Positions 45,801-58,335 of a stretch of DNA of 64,000 bases are shown here, in pieces (position 1 is the first letter of the stretch; each line of letters opens with the position of its first letter). This DNA comes from Populus alba (taxonomy: Eukaryota > Streptophyta > Magnoliopsida > Malpighiales > Salicaceae). The position numbers and the translations under genes were made by a program. The notes under the pieces were generated by a model. It ran no database searches, was not told the DNA's origin, and saw nothing but the letters and a program-made list of their open reading frames with translations. The stretch is from the NCBI RefSeq assembly GCF_005239225.2, contig NC_133296.1:5518001-5582000 (forward strand), in the 5' to 3' direction.

Positions 45801-48420
45801 ATATTTTTTTGTCAGAACGAAATGCTAAACATCCTTGGATTTCAAAACAACAAAGAGACAAAAACTAAGACATGTTTTCGGTAAAGGATGAGATGTGATC
45901 CCAAAACAAAATGCAGAATTCCATAACACATGATTGACAATTCATCACCATTCTTGAATCAGCTTTTCTAGAGCAATATCTGTGTTTTTGCAAAGCACTT
46001 TTCAATCACATGTCATTCTTGAAGATGTTTGGGGGAGAAATATAAGCCATTGACACCCTCCTTCACAGAACTTCCGTTGTCTCTTGCCCCACCAAACTTC
46101 CGGACTCGCTTCTTGAAATTCTTGCAACTGCTCAATTGAAATGGTTGAGGACCCCACCATGACATCACATCTCTTGTTCTGGATTAGAAAACAGACTAGA
46201 AAATGGTGGTTTGCATGGGATTTGTCTGTGAGTCAGTGTAAAAGTCTGGAATCTAGCGGATGCTGTAAATAAACTCACTATGGCAACTGTTCAATTGAAA
46301 ATTCTTTGCAACTATTCATTGGAAATGGTCAAAGACTCCACCATCACATCACATCTCTTATCTAGATTATACCACATGGCAAATGAGTGTCTGTCTTTGG
46401 CAAAGACATTGGAGTAGTCGATGATACAACAAGACTTTTGGTTAGACCAACATAATTAAGGTTTTCCATTCGTCAGGATTCTCTTTTTGATTCATCTCTC
46501 ATCGTTTCTCTGGAATCCTTGGCAGAACCTTCAATCTTTCCCATCTGATAGCTTGTTTCCATTTTTGGCAAATCCACACAACTTTTCATGTCAATCTTCC
46601 AATGTGTTGTTGTTGTTTTAGGACTGTTTGGAAACCTCTCAATATCTAGGTAATTTTCCTGGCAGTGCGCAAAAACATAAAAATGTATGAATCATATATT
46701 GTCAAAATTGGAAGAGAAAACTGATGAATCCACAACTCCTCTATTTCCTCTTTGGATTCCTCACTGACGGTGCAGCAAACAACCACTTTTACATTTTAAT
46801 GCCAATACTGGGTAGAAAATTGTGGACAATCTGAAACCACTTGCATCCCTTCTTGGATTTTCCATTGCATATTCCACAAAGTAGATTCCTGCCGAGAGAT
46901 CTCTGCTACGTTGAAGTTTTGATGCTGCTCATGTTTTTCAAACCAAGTCTGGCTCTTCAACCTGTTACAGTTTATTCATGCTGAAACTGGGGACGGGAGA
47001 GAAATATTTGTAGCATAATGCAATTAGTAAAATCCCCTCTTGCACTCTCAACTTGCAAGCATCATAAACAAATTTTTGTAGAAAGAGCTCTGCCACGTTG
47101 AAGTTCGACGACTGCTCATATTTTTCAAACTAGGCCTAACTCCTCTGCCTACTACAGTTGTTTTGCTTGTGCCACTGGTGGGAAAAAGTTTCAAAGCATA
47201 TGAAATTAATACATCCCCTTTTGCATTCCCATTAGCAGATCCATAAATAAATCTCTACAGGGAGGGCTTTACCACGTAGAAGTTCAATGTCTAATCATGG
47301 TTTTTTCAAACCAACATCTTGTGCTGAGGCTGAACTGGAATTGAGCTCATAATTGGGGTAACTTCAAAGAAGACTAATGTACCATGTACATGAGACTGGT
47401 AGTTGTTTGGTTTCCATTAGATGATGTGAAGGCGATGAACATTTAACAGTGCAACTGGACAAGAACCATAGTTGCCATTAGTGATGACTGAAGGCGATTA
47501 TTGTTGTTGTTCATGACTGAAAAGGAGAGATACAGCTTTAATTGGACGTGAACAAGCAGTGTTTCCCACAGAAGACTGTGTAGACACTCTCTTTCCATTT
47601 AATGCTCAATACTTGTTCGAGCAAATCGGAGTCCAGCTACTTCACCGTTGATGCTCTCAACCTTAATCTGATAATGAGCCTCTATCTGACAGCTTTCGGT
47701 CCACTTCCATCATCTTTCTTCAATCACGTACAACACAGCTTGTGTAGGGGACCTACCTTTCAACCCCTGGGTACATGCATGATAAATGTATGAACATGTA
47801 ATCTATATGATGAACTCGCCCTTCGAGGCGGGGGGGGTGACAACATGGTCGATAACTCTTGCATGATGGAACGAAGAATCGTGATTTTTGCCCCAAACTC
47901 TACGAATTGAAAATTTTTGAGAGTGACGGCCAATGTGTCACCCACAAGTCTTGAGTTCAAAGATGCTTCAAGAAGGGTTTATCCTTATGCAAATACCAAT
48001 AGCACATACAACCTAAGGACATGTTTCTATTCATTATGTGAAACATGGGGTAGGTTTTTCTATCTGGTCTTCAAGAGGGTCTCATATCTGCTCAGTGACG
48101 TTCTTCGTAAAGACAGTATGGGGGCGTTGCAAGGAATAGTTAAGGCACGTATACCCATCATTACCGGGCCAAGCAGGCACTCAGATATGGAGTTAGGTGT
48201 TTCACGCATTCTGGACCCTGACCAATAGTCTTAGGGCAGATCGCTAGTTCCCACCGAACTTAGAAGCTTATGTGTGCTTCCAAAAATAAAATACAGTGAT
48301 GCATGAGACAATTCTATAAAATGCATGGAAAAAAAATTATTAACAAAAGATTAAAAATGCAAAGACTTAAACACGTTAAATACACAAAGCTTAGTCCAAT
48401 AATGTCAGAAACAGTACCTT
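42831..48420 (-). other. Non-coding interior of element B
   Basis: No retrotransposon enzyme domain could be recognised on either strand; short open frames (for example 43360-43590) have none. TGCCCCC runs (polypurine-tract-like on the minus strand) recur near 43432, 44030, 44152, 44205 and 45380. The part near 45380-45410 matches element A near 4300, and 47790-47990 matches element A near 3155-3350. The rest is unexplained sequence that could be a degenerate gag/pol or captured DNA. Confidence 0.55.
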
Positions 48421-48437
48421 CCCAGTGGAAGTCGCCA
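48421..48437 (-). promoter_or_regulatory. Primer-binding site of element B
   Basis: The minus strand reads TGGCGACTTCCACTGGG, differing from the site of element A by an inserted T, three bases after the 5' LTR. Confidence 0.75.
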
Positions 48438-48440
48438 TTC

Positions 48441-50072
48441 TATCGCACGTCGAAAAATCCACGCGCGGCATCGGCTGGTGATTTTTCTCTCGTATGTTTG
48501 TTGCGTTTCGTTGTGAATCGGTTCGTTGGAGTCGCCACCTAGTAATTAATTGCAGGCTACTAGGAAACCCAATGTACTGGTCTTGTCAGAGATTCGCGGG
48601 TAAGGGACTGGTTGGTCGTTAGGGAAGGTATTAGCACCCCTAACGCACCCTATCTGCAGGTAAGCTGCTTCGCGAATTTTGATGCGTTAAAAAAAAAGTT
48701 TTAATAATTGTCTTTTCATCGAAATTAGAAAATATCCCACTTACGTATAAGTTAATAATTCTTAATCGTGATCCGATCAAAATATTAAAATTCTTCTTTA
48801 ATATATTTGCAATTTTATCATTAAAAAATATATACAAATAAATAAAACAAAATACAAACACCCACATCCATTTTCTACTATATTTTTTGTTGTTCTTTTC
48901 TTTTTTTTCTTTTCCTTTACATCCACAATACAAATACAAATTTCAAAATCAAAACAAATAAATAAAGAATTACATTAATTAATTTTAAGAAAAAACACAA
49001 AATAGTCCCTGAAACTCCAGAAATTGCATTGAAGACCTTTTGACGACGCCGCGTAGCAGCACTCGGCGGCGCGTGGAAAAAACCAGCAACAGGGGCTGGA
49101 TCGACTTCTTCTCAGTCTTCCCAACGCCGGCAGGTGACCTGCAGAACAAAAAGGAACAACACAACAGTCGATTTTAACTTTTTCTTAGTGTTTTGTTCAG
49201 ATCTGTTTTTTATTCTCTCTTCGCCGTTTCGGGTCTGCTTCCCCTCTCCTCTCTGTCTTCCGGCGACTGATTAGTTCTTCTTCTCCTCAGTTTCGGGTTG
49301 CTTAGACGGCGCTGCTGGAGGCACCGATCTGGTTGCTGAAGCATGAGTCTGTTAGTGGAGACCTGTGAGGGCCCGGGGGCTGTGGTTGGTTTCGATTGTG
49401 AGGCAGATCGAAGAAGAGAAAAAAAAGTTATGGCCGAGTGTGTGGGTCTGTGAGGGTAAAAGTTTGGAATCGGAGAGTGGGGAGAGTGTTGATGGCTGTC
49501 TTGGAAAAATGTCTCCGGTCTGGAGGAAGAAGAAAAACCAACTTCAAGGGAGGGTGCCGCCGGCTGGTTTGTATCTGTCAATGGGAGTGGGGGCGGCTGG
49601 TTTCAGAGAAAAACAATATGTAAGGGTGGCTGTTTGGGTTAGATAGGTTTAGGGTTCCCTTTGTTTTTGTCAAAAAATTACCCCCTTTACAAAAATGACC
49701 CCCCCTTGAATGTTTGTTGAGGAAACCAGTATTATAGGCAAAATGTTGTTAGGTTTTTCAACTTGGTCCCTCAACTTTCTTCTTTTTTGTAAATTTTGAT
49801 TTTTCTTATTTTTTGTATTTTTTTTTGAAAAACGAGCAATACCAACGTCGACTCAATGAGGTAAATCAATGATTTTAAAATTGACGCGTGAAAATTCGAA
49901 CGCCGTTTTGAAAATCTTTTTAAAAATTTAAAATTCTTTTTTAGACGACGTTGAAAATGCTAAAATGACAAGAATATATTAAAAACATATTTTTTGGATT
50001 TTCATTGTTTTTCTCTATTTTTGGATTTTTTTTTGAAAATATATCAAAAACATGGGTCAAAAATGGGTAGCA
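48441..50072 (-). repeat. 5' LTR of element B
   Basis: 1632 bases, minus orientation. The U5 hairpin is intact (48538-48564, CCTAGTA/TACTAGG with a 13-base loop) and abuts TGGCGACTCC (minus strand, 48537-48528). The terminal CA has become TA. No clear TATA box was found. Confidence 0.9.
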
Positions 50073-53000
50073 TTAATTACTATCATTATAAACCCACAAG
50101 TTCAAGCTATTAGAATAACCATATAATAAGCCAAAATTAACAAAAAGGTACCTTTATATACCAAAAATTCATTTTCAAAGTTTTGAAGTGTGTCCTAGTA
50201 GGAGTTTCCATAAACCTACTCACTAAGTCCAAACTCTAAAAATAATTTCCAGATCAGTATATGTCAAATATCTCAAACTTATAATTAAGCACTTGAATGT
50301 TGTAGAGTTTATCCTCTTCCCTTCATCATTCATTGACATTCTTCACTCCACACTCAACTAGAATATTCACTTTGCACAATCATCCATCTTGAACTTCTTG
50401 AGAACCTCCCTTGTAAACTTCTCTTGAGTCATAAAGATTCTACCTTCTCCTGTTTGATCTCAGTCCTTAAGTATTAAGACATGAGACCAATATCCGTTAT
50501 CTCTAACTCCTTGGTCATTCCTTGGTTGAAGTCTTCAAACATCTTTGGGAATATTTCCTGTAAAGATTAAGTCATCTACATATTAAATTTACAATAAGAG
50601 TATCACTACTCTCTTTGATCTTTATATAAATAGCATATTCATCGGGGCATTTAACAAATGCCATTTTCTAAGAAATAGCCATCAATGCGACTATACCAAG
50701 CCCCTTGAAGCGCTTCAATCCATTTAAGGCTTTATTCAACTTTAAAAACCTTGTTTTTTACTTCTTTTTGCTCATAATTCATATGTTGCTCAATGTTGAC
50801 CTCCTCCTCAACAAAACCATTAAGAAAGACTGATTTGATATCCATCTATTTGATAGATTCTCCATCTATGTTGGGTAGCCGTGACAATGATTAATCACAT
50901 GGTCTTCAATCTAGCAACGAGAGAAAAAACTTTATCATAGTCAATTCCATGCTTTTGACTATAGCCTTTTGCCACCAACCTTGCCTTGTATCTCTCCACC
51001 TCTTCTTTGTAGATCCACTTGACATCTATTAGATTTTTTCCATTTGGTCTAGGAACCAATCATCATGTGCCATTCTTCTCAATTGATGTAATCTCTTCAT
51101 CCATAGTAATTTTTTCATTTTTTTCCTTCATAGGGTTGTAAAGCTATATCATTTGGACTTTTGATCATAGCCTATAAAGATCGTCTTTTTTCTCTTGTCA
51201 TCTAGCTTTGGTTCTTACTTGATCAATTACATGCACATAACTAATGCTCCAAAAAACTTTCAAGTGAGAAACACTTAGTTTTCTTTCACTTTATGCTTTT
51301 TGTGGAGTCATGTTATTCAAGCCTATGGCATGACGTCTATTTGATAAGTAGATAGCATAATCTACGGCTTCGACCCAAAAATCTTTAGACATCCTTTTGG
51401 TTTTAAGCATACTTCTTGCCATGTTGAGGATGCTTATATTCTTCTCTCCATCACGTCGTTTAATGTGGGATTCTAGGTACTTTAGGAGTCTATTTATACT
51501 ATGAATCTTCATTAAAACTCATTAAAATTAGTAGAACAAAATTCACCCACTTATCCATCCAAGTGATTTTATAGAATTACAATTGTTTTTTCAACTAATG
51601 CCTTGAACTTTTTAAAGTAACTAAATACATTTGATTTTTCCTTTATGAAGTATACCTAAGTTTTTCTACTGTAATCATCAGTAAAAAATAAAAAATACAT
51701 ATTTTTACCATACAAACATGATTGATAGGATCACAAACATCGACATGTATTTCTTGTAGGGGTTGACTTGCTCTTGATGTAGTCTCCTTCAGAAAGCTCT
51801 GCAAAATTGTTTGCCCATAACATCTTTTATACAACTTATTTGGATGTATAATGGATGGTAGACCTTTCAACATCTCCTTTTATGTCATTATCTTCAAGCT
51901 ATCAAAATCTATATACCTAAGTCTGATATGCCAAAGCCAAGTCTCATCCTTTACACATGCTATTTAGGCACGGTTATGTCTCTATGTTTAGTAGGAAACA
52001 TTTCATTATTTATCATTGCTACCTTTGCAATCATAGGCTCCTTTAATTTCAAGTAATGTCAAAGTATGATCATTTATCTTAATTCTCATACTCCTTCTAC
52101 AACAATTATCCTAAGCTCTATAATATTGCTTTTTACTATTAGTATATAATAGACATCACCAATAAAGTTAATGACTTCCATCTTTCAATTTAATCAAAAT
52201 TGTACCTTTTTCTTTAATGGCAACCTTTGAATGATCCACAAAGGTGACATTACTTCTAATTACTTTCATCAATCTCCATGAACCTTGTCCTTGTCTCCAC
52301 ACATATGGTTACTGGTTCCATTGTCTAGATACCACATGTTATTTTTAATCTTAATTCTCGTCATTATACACTAGTAGTAGGGTGGTTTCCTTCTCTTCTT
52401 CTATCACAAGATTTGAATTCTCCTTAACCCTCTTAGTTAGACTCTAACAATCCCTAGCATAATATTGACATGCCTTTTTGATAATTATAGCATTTCACTT
52501 TTGATTTGTCAAACTTGGATCTTGGATTGCACTTTCAGTGTAACCGGTAGATCGGTTTGCTTTCATGCTTTATCGACTGGTTGACTTATTGAGGTTGTCT
52601 CTTGCCTCCTTTTAAATCTACCTCTCCTACTTTGTCCACATCTTTCTACCTTTTAGGAATAACCAGAACCCATCTTACTTTGAAAAAAATATTTGCGCAC
52701 CCATATCCTTTTCAATCTCATTAACTATTTCCTCATGGACTTGTAATTTTCTCATGAGACCTTGTATTGAACGAACATCCATATTTTATGATTCCTTTAT
52801 CGCGACCACCATATAATGAAAAACTTCTTTTGGCAGCAAGCATAGGATCTTCTTTACCATACATGTCTTTTCCATCTTCTCCCCACCCCATAATGTCTTT
52901 ATTTTGATTGTATATAGCCAATACTCTTACAAAGTATTCTGAAATGTTCTCCGATTCAAGGATATGTAACTTTTCAAATTATCACATAATTTTTGTAGAC

Positions 53001-53200
53001 GTACCTTTCTCACAATTGTCAACTTATTGGTTTGATTCTTGCAAAAACTTCCCATGCATGCTTGGTGGTGGTTTGTGTTAGCCACTAATCCCTCCAAAAT
53101 TTGGTGTCCCCTTATCCTAAAATCTCATTTTGTTGTGCTCAAACCAAATACCCCATACGATTCCCTTATCTATCAATGTAAGAAGTAGGAGTTTAAGTTT
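50073..53200 (-). pseudogene. Copia element C3: degenerate gag, integrase and reverse transcriptase
   Basis: Minus-strand pieces run in copia order: gag (about 53160-52400; degenerate), GAG-pre-integrase and integrase start (51873-51643: MLKGLPSIIHPN, SRASQPLQEIHVDVCDPI), integrase core end (51512-51291: MARSMLKTKRMSKDFWVEAV), reverse transcriptase (about 51050-50400, including GPRPNGK-like and LIFTGNIPKMFEDFNQG segments) and the start of RNase H at 50130-50073. Stops and frameshifts are many and no LTR of this element could be defined. It is the oldest layer here, with element B inserted inside it. Confidence 0.85.
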
Positions 53201-53425
53201 CGATTCCAGGTGAGATTCAACTTCCAAGATCCCTCTCTACATTCCAAATCATTGATTGATTATTTTTTTGAAAGTGCATAAAGCAATGAAAATCACTCTC
53301 TTTAGAATTCCATATGTTAACACATCTATCTATCCAAAAGTGAAGTGTCTCCCAATTTCCAACTTTGAAGTAGCAACTATTCCTCAAGAGAGAAGATAAT
53401 GTGTATCATTATTGATTAAGCCATC
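53201..53425. other. Junction region between copia C3 and the BBE flank
   Basis: AT-rich sequence without recognisable genes. A possible remnant of the C3 5' LTR or leader. It becomes recognisable as BBE flank at about 53430. Confidence 0.4.
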
Positions 53426-53429
53426 TATA

Positions 53430-53532
53430 TCTACATTAATTTAGTAATGCAGTGATCATCGAATTCCTTGACTATTAACTTTCTCAATCTGATTATAGAA
53501 ATAAGTTTGGTGTTGACCAAGGAGATTGCGAT
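53430..53532. repeat. Left piece of the BBE 3' flank in copy 2
   Basis: Matches about 12960-13063 with a small deletion and a handful of substitutions, ending in GCGAT (53528-53532). The same GCGAT begins the right-hand piece at 58458, so it is the target-site duplication of the copia element in between. Confidence 0.85.
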
Positions 53533-53533
53533 A

Positions 53534-53659
53534 TGATAAGAATAATGGAATGTGTTGGGTTGTGCCTTAGCCAACCTTCCTATTTATATAGAGGCAGTAG
53601 AACACTGCAGGTAACTGTAATAATTACAACATCTTATATTAGAATCCTATTCTATAATA
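53534..53659 (-). repeat. 3' LTR of copia C2
   Basis: Contains a TATA box on the minus strand (TATATAAATA, 53581-53590). Compared with the 5' LTR it has three extra bases near its terminus at 53536-53539 and one extra G near 53610. Confidence 0.9.
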
Positions 53660-53736
53660 TGCCCCCTCAAGCTGAGGGGTGGGGGATCAACCCGAAGCTT
53701 GAATTGAAAAGCAGTAAAGGATGCAACAGAAAGCGG

Positions 53737-54424
53737 TTAAGTGAAGACATCGGCAAGTTGATCCGAGAGGGAATAAAATGAATTTGAATTTCTTTCTTCG
53801 CAACGACGGTCACGGACAAAGTGATAATCCACTTCAACATGCTTAGTACGAGCATGTGAAGATAGGATTTGCTGAGAGATAGGTAGCACCAAGATTATCA
53901 CACCAAATGGTAGGGGCAGAGACTGAAGGAACCTGCAAATTCTATTAACAAGTATTGAAGCCAAATGACTTCAGCGGTACCATCAGCAAGGGCTTTATAC
54001 TCAGCCTCAGTAGCAGAGCGAGCAACAATGCGTTGCTTGCCGGATTTCCAAGAAATCGGCTTCTGACCAATTAAGACAAGATAGTCGCCCGTAGACTTGC
54101 GATCATCAATACTACCAGCCCAATCTGCATCTGTAAAGCCATGTAGAGCAAAAGAGGAGCCTCGAGTGATATGGAAACCATAAGATGCCGTACCTTTAAG
54201 ATAGCGTAAAATACGTTTGACAACGGCCCAATGAGAATCTGTAGGAGCATGCATAAACTGACAGACTCTGTTAACAGCAAAGCATATATCTGGACGGGTG
54301 AAGGTAAGATATTGAAGAGCACCCACGATTTGACGAAATCGTTAGGATCAGAGAATGAATGATCCGGTAATAAAATGACTTTCGAAGGGGAGACTGGAGT
54401 ATCAACTGGTTTGCAGGAAGTCAT
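53737..54424 (-). pseudogene. Copia C2 RNase H and end of reverse transcriptase
   Basis: The frame 54326-53898 carries GALQYLTFTRPDICFAVNRV, the TDADWAGS and DRKSTGDY motifs, and SATEAEYKALADGTAEVIWL, typical of copia RNase H. The C-terminal part ([13 protein letters not shown], then DQLADVFT) continues in another frame at 53964-53737, so at least one frameshift separates them. RNase H would remove the RNA strand during reverse transcription. Confidence 0.85.
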
Positions 54425-54842
54425 ACCAGCTCGGGTGAGGATGTCAAGAATATATTTTATGTTAACGCAACATTAAACCCATACTTGATAGACTGAACTT
54501 CAATACCCAGAAAGTAGTGAACAACACCTAAGTCACGAAGCTTGAACTCAGAGCTGAAGTAAACTATATAAGGTGATGGAGCATAGCAGAGTTGCTACCC
54601 GTGAGCAGAATATCATCCAACATATACACCAGGAGATAAAATATATTAGTACCATCAGATAAGATAAAAACAGGGGAGGTGTCAACCTTGGAAGCTCGGA
54701 AAACCGATGGAGAGCAAAAAAATCACTTAGACGAGTGTACCAAGCTCTCGGTGCTTTGTTTCAAAACCATACAATGATTTGTGCAAATCTGCACACATGA
54801 GATGGAAGAGAAGAGTCAAACGAAACCTAAAGGTTGTTTCAT
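54425..54842 (-). pseudogene. Copia C2 reverse transcriptase core, degenerate
   Basis: This segment should hold the catalytic part of the reverse transcriptase. Fragments of it are recognisable (for example LLVYMLDDILLTGS-like text around 54600-54640 with the YxDD region altered) but there are stops and frame changes, beginning with a TAG directly after LTEEV at 54843 and another stop about 12 codons later. The polymerase is therefore inactive. Confidence 0.65.
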
Positions 54843-57323
54843 CTAGACCTCTTCAGTAAGAACACCATTGAGGAAGGCATTATGAATATCAAGTTGATGA
54901 ATCTTCCAATTTCGCGAAACCGCAATAGAGAAAACCAATCGGACAGTGGTCTGCTTAATAACTGGACTGAAGGTTTCAGAATAATCAATACCTTCCTGCT
55001 GGGTAAAACCTCTAGCAACAAGGCGCACTTTATAGCATTCAATACTACCATCAACACGACGTTTGATCCGATATACCCATCTACTGCCAACAACATTCAT
55101 CGAAGGATGAAATGGAACCAAAAACCAAGTGCGATTTTCGCGTAAAGTGGCGATCTCATCACACATAGCATTATGCCAAATTGCATACCAATCAGCATCA
55201 GAGAATGCAAAAGACTTAGAAGAGGGAGAATACAGTACCCATGTGGAGGTAGAAGTAGCGACAGCAGAATTAACCAGATTACCTGTCTTCGGCTGCCGCG
55301 GTCTAAGAGTCATAGGATGTCTGTTGTGTGCTGGTGGAGATGCAGGGGAAGACGGTTGTAGTGAGGAGACCTGTGGCAGCTGATAAGAAGACAAATCAAC
55401 CATAAGTTGCAGACCAGCGGGAGAGGATGATAAAGAAGCAGCCTCAAGCACAGGACTGTCAGCAGAGGAGGGGCTAGAGGTAGAGACTGAAGTTACAGGA
55501 GTGCTGGCCAGGGAGGGCGAAGCAAAGGAGGGACTAGAAAGTGCCCCAAGACCATGAGGAGAGAAGACCAATTGACGATCTGAACCTGCATCATAAGGGT
55601 TAGATAAACAAGCATGGGATGATGGCCAAGAGATGGGTGGAGGCTGTGGTCGGGTGGCTGTTTGGAGTGGCAAAGCGGAGTGTTGTGGGCTGTTTGAGTG
55701 GCTAGTGAAAGCGGGTAGCGGTGGGTGGTTTAGAAAATTTGGGAGGGTGACAGTAGCCGGTGGGGTGAGGGTTGTGGTGGAGACCTTTGCAATATGTTCA
55801 TAATTATCAAATGGAAACACATGTTCATGGAAGCGGACATGACGGGAAATATAAATACGGTGAGATGCAATGTCAAGACATCGATAACCAAGATGCGAGG
55901 AACTATATCCAAAATACACACATGAAGAGGAATGAAAATCCAATTTATGATTATTATATGGATGCAGAAAAGAAAAACAGAGACACCCAAAGGTACGCAA
56001 AAAATGATAATCAGGAGACCATTGAAATAAACAATCAAACGGAGAGCGATGGGCAAGAATATGAGTAGGCATGCGATTTATAAGATAAACAGAGGTTTCA
56101 AAAGCATAATTCCAGAATAAAAAAGGTGCTTTACATTGCCTTAAAAGAGTAAGACCTGTTTCCACAATATGCCTATGACGACGTTCTACTGTTCCATTTT
56201 GTTCATGAGTGTGGGGATAAATCAGACGATGATGAATACCAATGGTCTGAAAAAATGTGGATAGTTTTTGGTATTCACCGCCCCAATCAGTTTGAACAGA
56301 TTTTATTTTTAAGGAAAATTGACGTTCGACAAGAGTCTGAAATTGATGAAAAACAGAGTAAACATCAGACTTGGCAACGAGAGGATAATACCATACATAT
56401 TTAGTATAAGCATCAACAAAGATAACAAAATAACGATAGCCATCTGAAGAAAAAAGAGGAGGAGGGCCCCATACATCACTAAAAATTAATTCAAGTGGAG
56501 CAGAAGTTTTGTGACCAGTAGGTCCTAAAGACAAACGCGATGATTTTCCTAAAGGACAACTTTCACATTGAAAATTAAGATGTTTGTTGTTACAAATAAT
56601 CATATTTTTCGAGATTAACAATTGAAAGATACGTGAAGTAGGATGACCTAGTCGACGATGCCATAAATCGGCAGAGGCAGAAGTGCAGGGAGACCAATAG
56701 GCTTGAGGAACTGACGTGATGGAAGACATGGTCCAGGCATAGAGACCATCTTTACTCTAACCTGAGAGAAGGACTTCATGGGTGTTGAAATCCTTGATAT
56801 AAAACACACGAGGGTGAAATTCAAAATAAACATTATTATCAAGACAAATTTTCTGAACAGAGAGTAGAGGTTCTATGATTGTAGGAACATGAAGAACATT
56901 AGATAAGGTGAAAGAACGATGTGGTGTATATATTTTTGTATGACCAAGATGAGATATAGGAAGGCCCTTACCATCACCAACATGCAAATTATCATTACCA
57001 AGGTACGGTTTTGAAGCGGTCAAGGTGGCAAGATCAGGTGTGACGTGTTGATTGGCACCGGTATCTGGAAACCAATCAACAGAACCGGTTGAGGAGAGAT
57101 TGCGCTGCACCAGGTTAGCAGTAGGTTGTTGGTCATAACCTCGCTGCTGGAATTGAGGGCAATGGGGAGTTGTATGGCCGAAATTCTGACACAGTTGGCA
57201 GCGTGGATTCTGCCCCCTATTACGCTGCCAAGAGCCCTACCTATTGTCACCGAAGGAGGAGTTTTGGAAGCTGCGGTGATCAAGTCTGGAGCCAGCAAAT
57301 CAGTTGCCTCTGTTGTTGGACTA
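54843..57323 (-). pseudogene. Copia C2 zinc knuckle, protease and integrase with four in-frame stops
   Basis: One continuous frame continues from gag. It contains a CCHC knuckle (CQLCQNFGHTTPHC, about 57205-57164), protease with DTGANQHVT (about 57060), a pre-integrase zinc site (LWHRRLGHP ... CESCPLG), the integrase core with SDVWG, TDWGGEY and NGTVERRHRH, a Ser/Pro-rich linker and the start of reverse transcriptase (WVYRIKR, DIHNAFLNG). Stops interrupt it at 57321-57323 (TAG), 57300-57302 (TGA), 57237-57239 (TAG) and 56757-56759 (TAG). The longest intact piece is 56729-54843 (628 codons). Each stop can be derived from CAG or CGA by one C-to-T change. Confidence 0.9.
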
Positions 57324-58259
57324 GTTGGGACACCAGCCACCGTTGAAGCGGCCCCTACTGCGGCCAGAATTGCCAAAAGTTTGGCGTTGTGCAACAAGAG
57401 CAGAAGATGGAATGCTGGGTGAGGGCAGCAGAGGAGCATGTATGGCAGTAGAAGATTTGTGAAGAAATTCATGTGTGAGGAGATGGCTGTGAAGATCTGC
57501 ATATGATAAAGGTTCAGCCTTGGTAATAAGACTGGTAACTAAGTCTTTAAACTCTTCCCGAAGACCATGAAACACATATAAATTGAAATCTTCAAGTGAA
57601 ACTAGCCGACCAACAGCAGCCAATTCATCAAATAAGGCCTTCGCTTTTTGCATAAATTGAGTTACTGATTCATCACCCTGTCGAAGATCCTGAAGAGAGT
57701 CGTGAAGTTGCATAATACGAGAGTTGGAGGTGGAAGCGAGAGCTTGCTCAAGAGTGCCCCAAGCTGAACAAGAATTTTGACAGCCAACAACAAGATGCAA
57801 AACTTCCATAGATAGGGAGGAAAGAAGAGCACTTAGAATGAGTTGGTCTTGTTGTTTCCAGGTTTGAAAAAGCGGATTTACCTGAAGAGAGATACCATCA
57901 TGGGCAAGAACATGTGTTGATGGACATGTGTTGAAGCCATCAACAAAACCAAAAACTCCTTGGCCTAGGAGATAAGGCAGCATTTGCATACTCCAATATA
58001 AATAATTGGTGTTTGTTAATTTGAGGGAGATGACTTGATGAGTGTGAGAAAGGGAGATAATGCTTGCGGCAGTAGAGGGAGCAAACGTGGGCTGCAAGAG
58101 GAGGCGTTCACCAGCCATGGCAGAGGAGAATCCAGGCGGTGACGCAGTAGAGGAAAGCAGAGGAGGCGCTGCAAGAGAAGAGGGTTGCACTGTCGGAGAA
58201 GAAGAAAGATGGACTGCTGGTGCTGCAGAATTTGAAGATGTATGTGGTGGCTGTTCCAT
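57324..58259 (-). pseudogene. Copia C2 gag
   Basis: The ATG at 58259 opens a 312-codon frame: a Ser/Ala/Pro-rich N-terminus, then the copia capsid-like domain with TNTNYLYWSMQMLPYLLGQG (about residues 82-101), FGFVDG, LSALLSSLSMEVLHLV and LRQGDESVTQFMQKAKALFDEL. It ends in an Arg/Gly-rich stretch just before the first stop at 57321. The gag itself is open, but its nucleocapsid part lies beyond stops. Related relics lie at 26717-26965 and 37741-38530. Confidence 0.9.
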
Positions 58260-58319
58260 TGAAAAAGGGAGGTTGGGAGGCTATGAGAAAATTAGGTTTA
58301 ATTTATTTTAGGGTTTTGT

Positions 58320-58335
58320 GGCTTTGATACCAAAT
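58320..58335 (-). promoter_or_regulatory. Primer-binding site of copia C2
   Basis: The minus strand reads TGGTATCAAAGCC next to the 5' LTR, the initiator-Met tRNA type with one change (TCAAAGCC instead of TCAGAGCC, as in the miniature element at 26643-26655). Confidence 0.85.

Larger units (their letters stand above)
39331..50072 (-). mobile_element. Element B: complete Tat-like non-autonomous LTR retrotransposon nested in copia C3
   Basis: LTRs occupy 39331-41018 and 48441-50072 (minus orientation, TGCTACCC start, CGACA end, mutated to CGATA in the 5' copy). The PBS is at 48421-48437 and the purine tract at 41019-41034. Flanks are TAAAT (39326-39330) and TTAAT (50073-50077), a 5-bp duplication with one mismatch, and removing the element reconnects the RNase H reading frame. 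The 7.4 kb interior has no recognisable gag, protease, RT or integrase. It shares internal segments and U5 core with element A but not the upstream LTR half. Confidence 0.9.

Noticed and set aside
55129..55383. Plus-strand frames over the copia C2 polyprotein (also 55772-56068, 57126-57422, 58060-58311)
   Set aside because: They are antisense shadows of the copia coding sequence.
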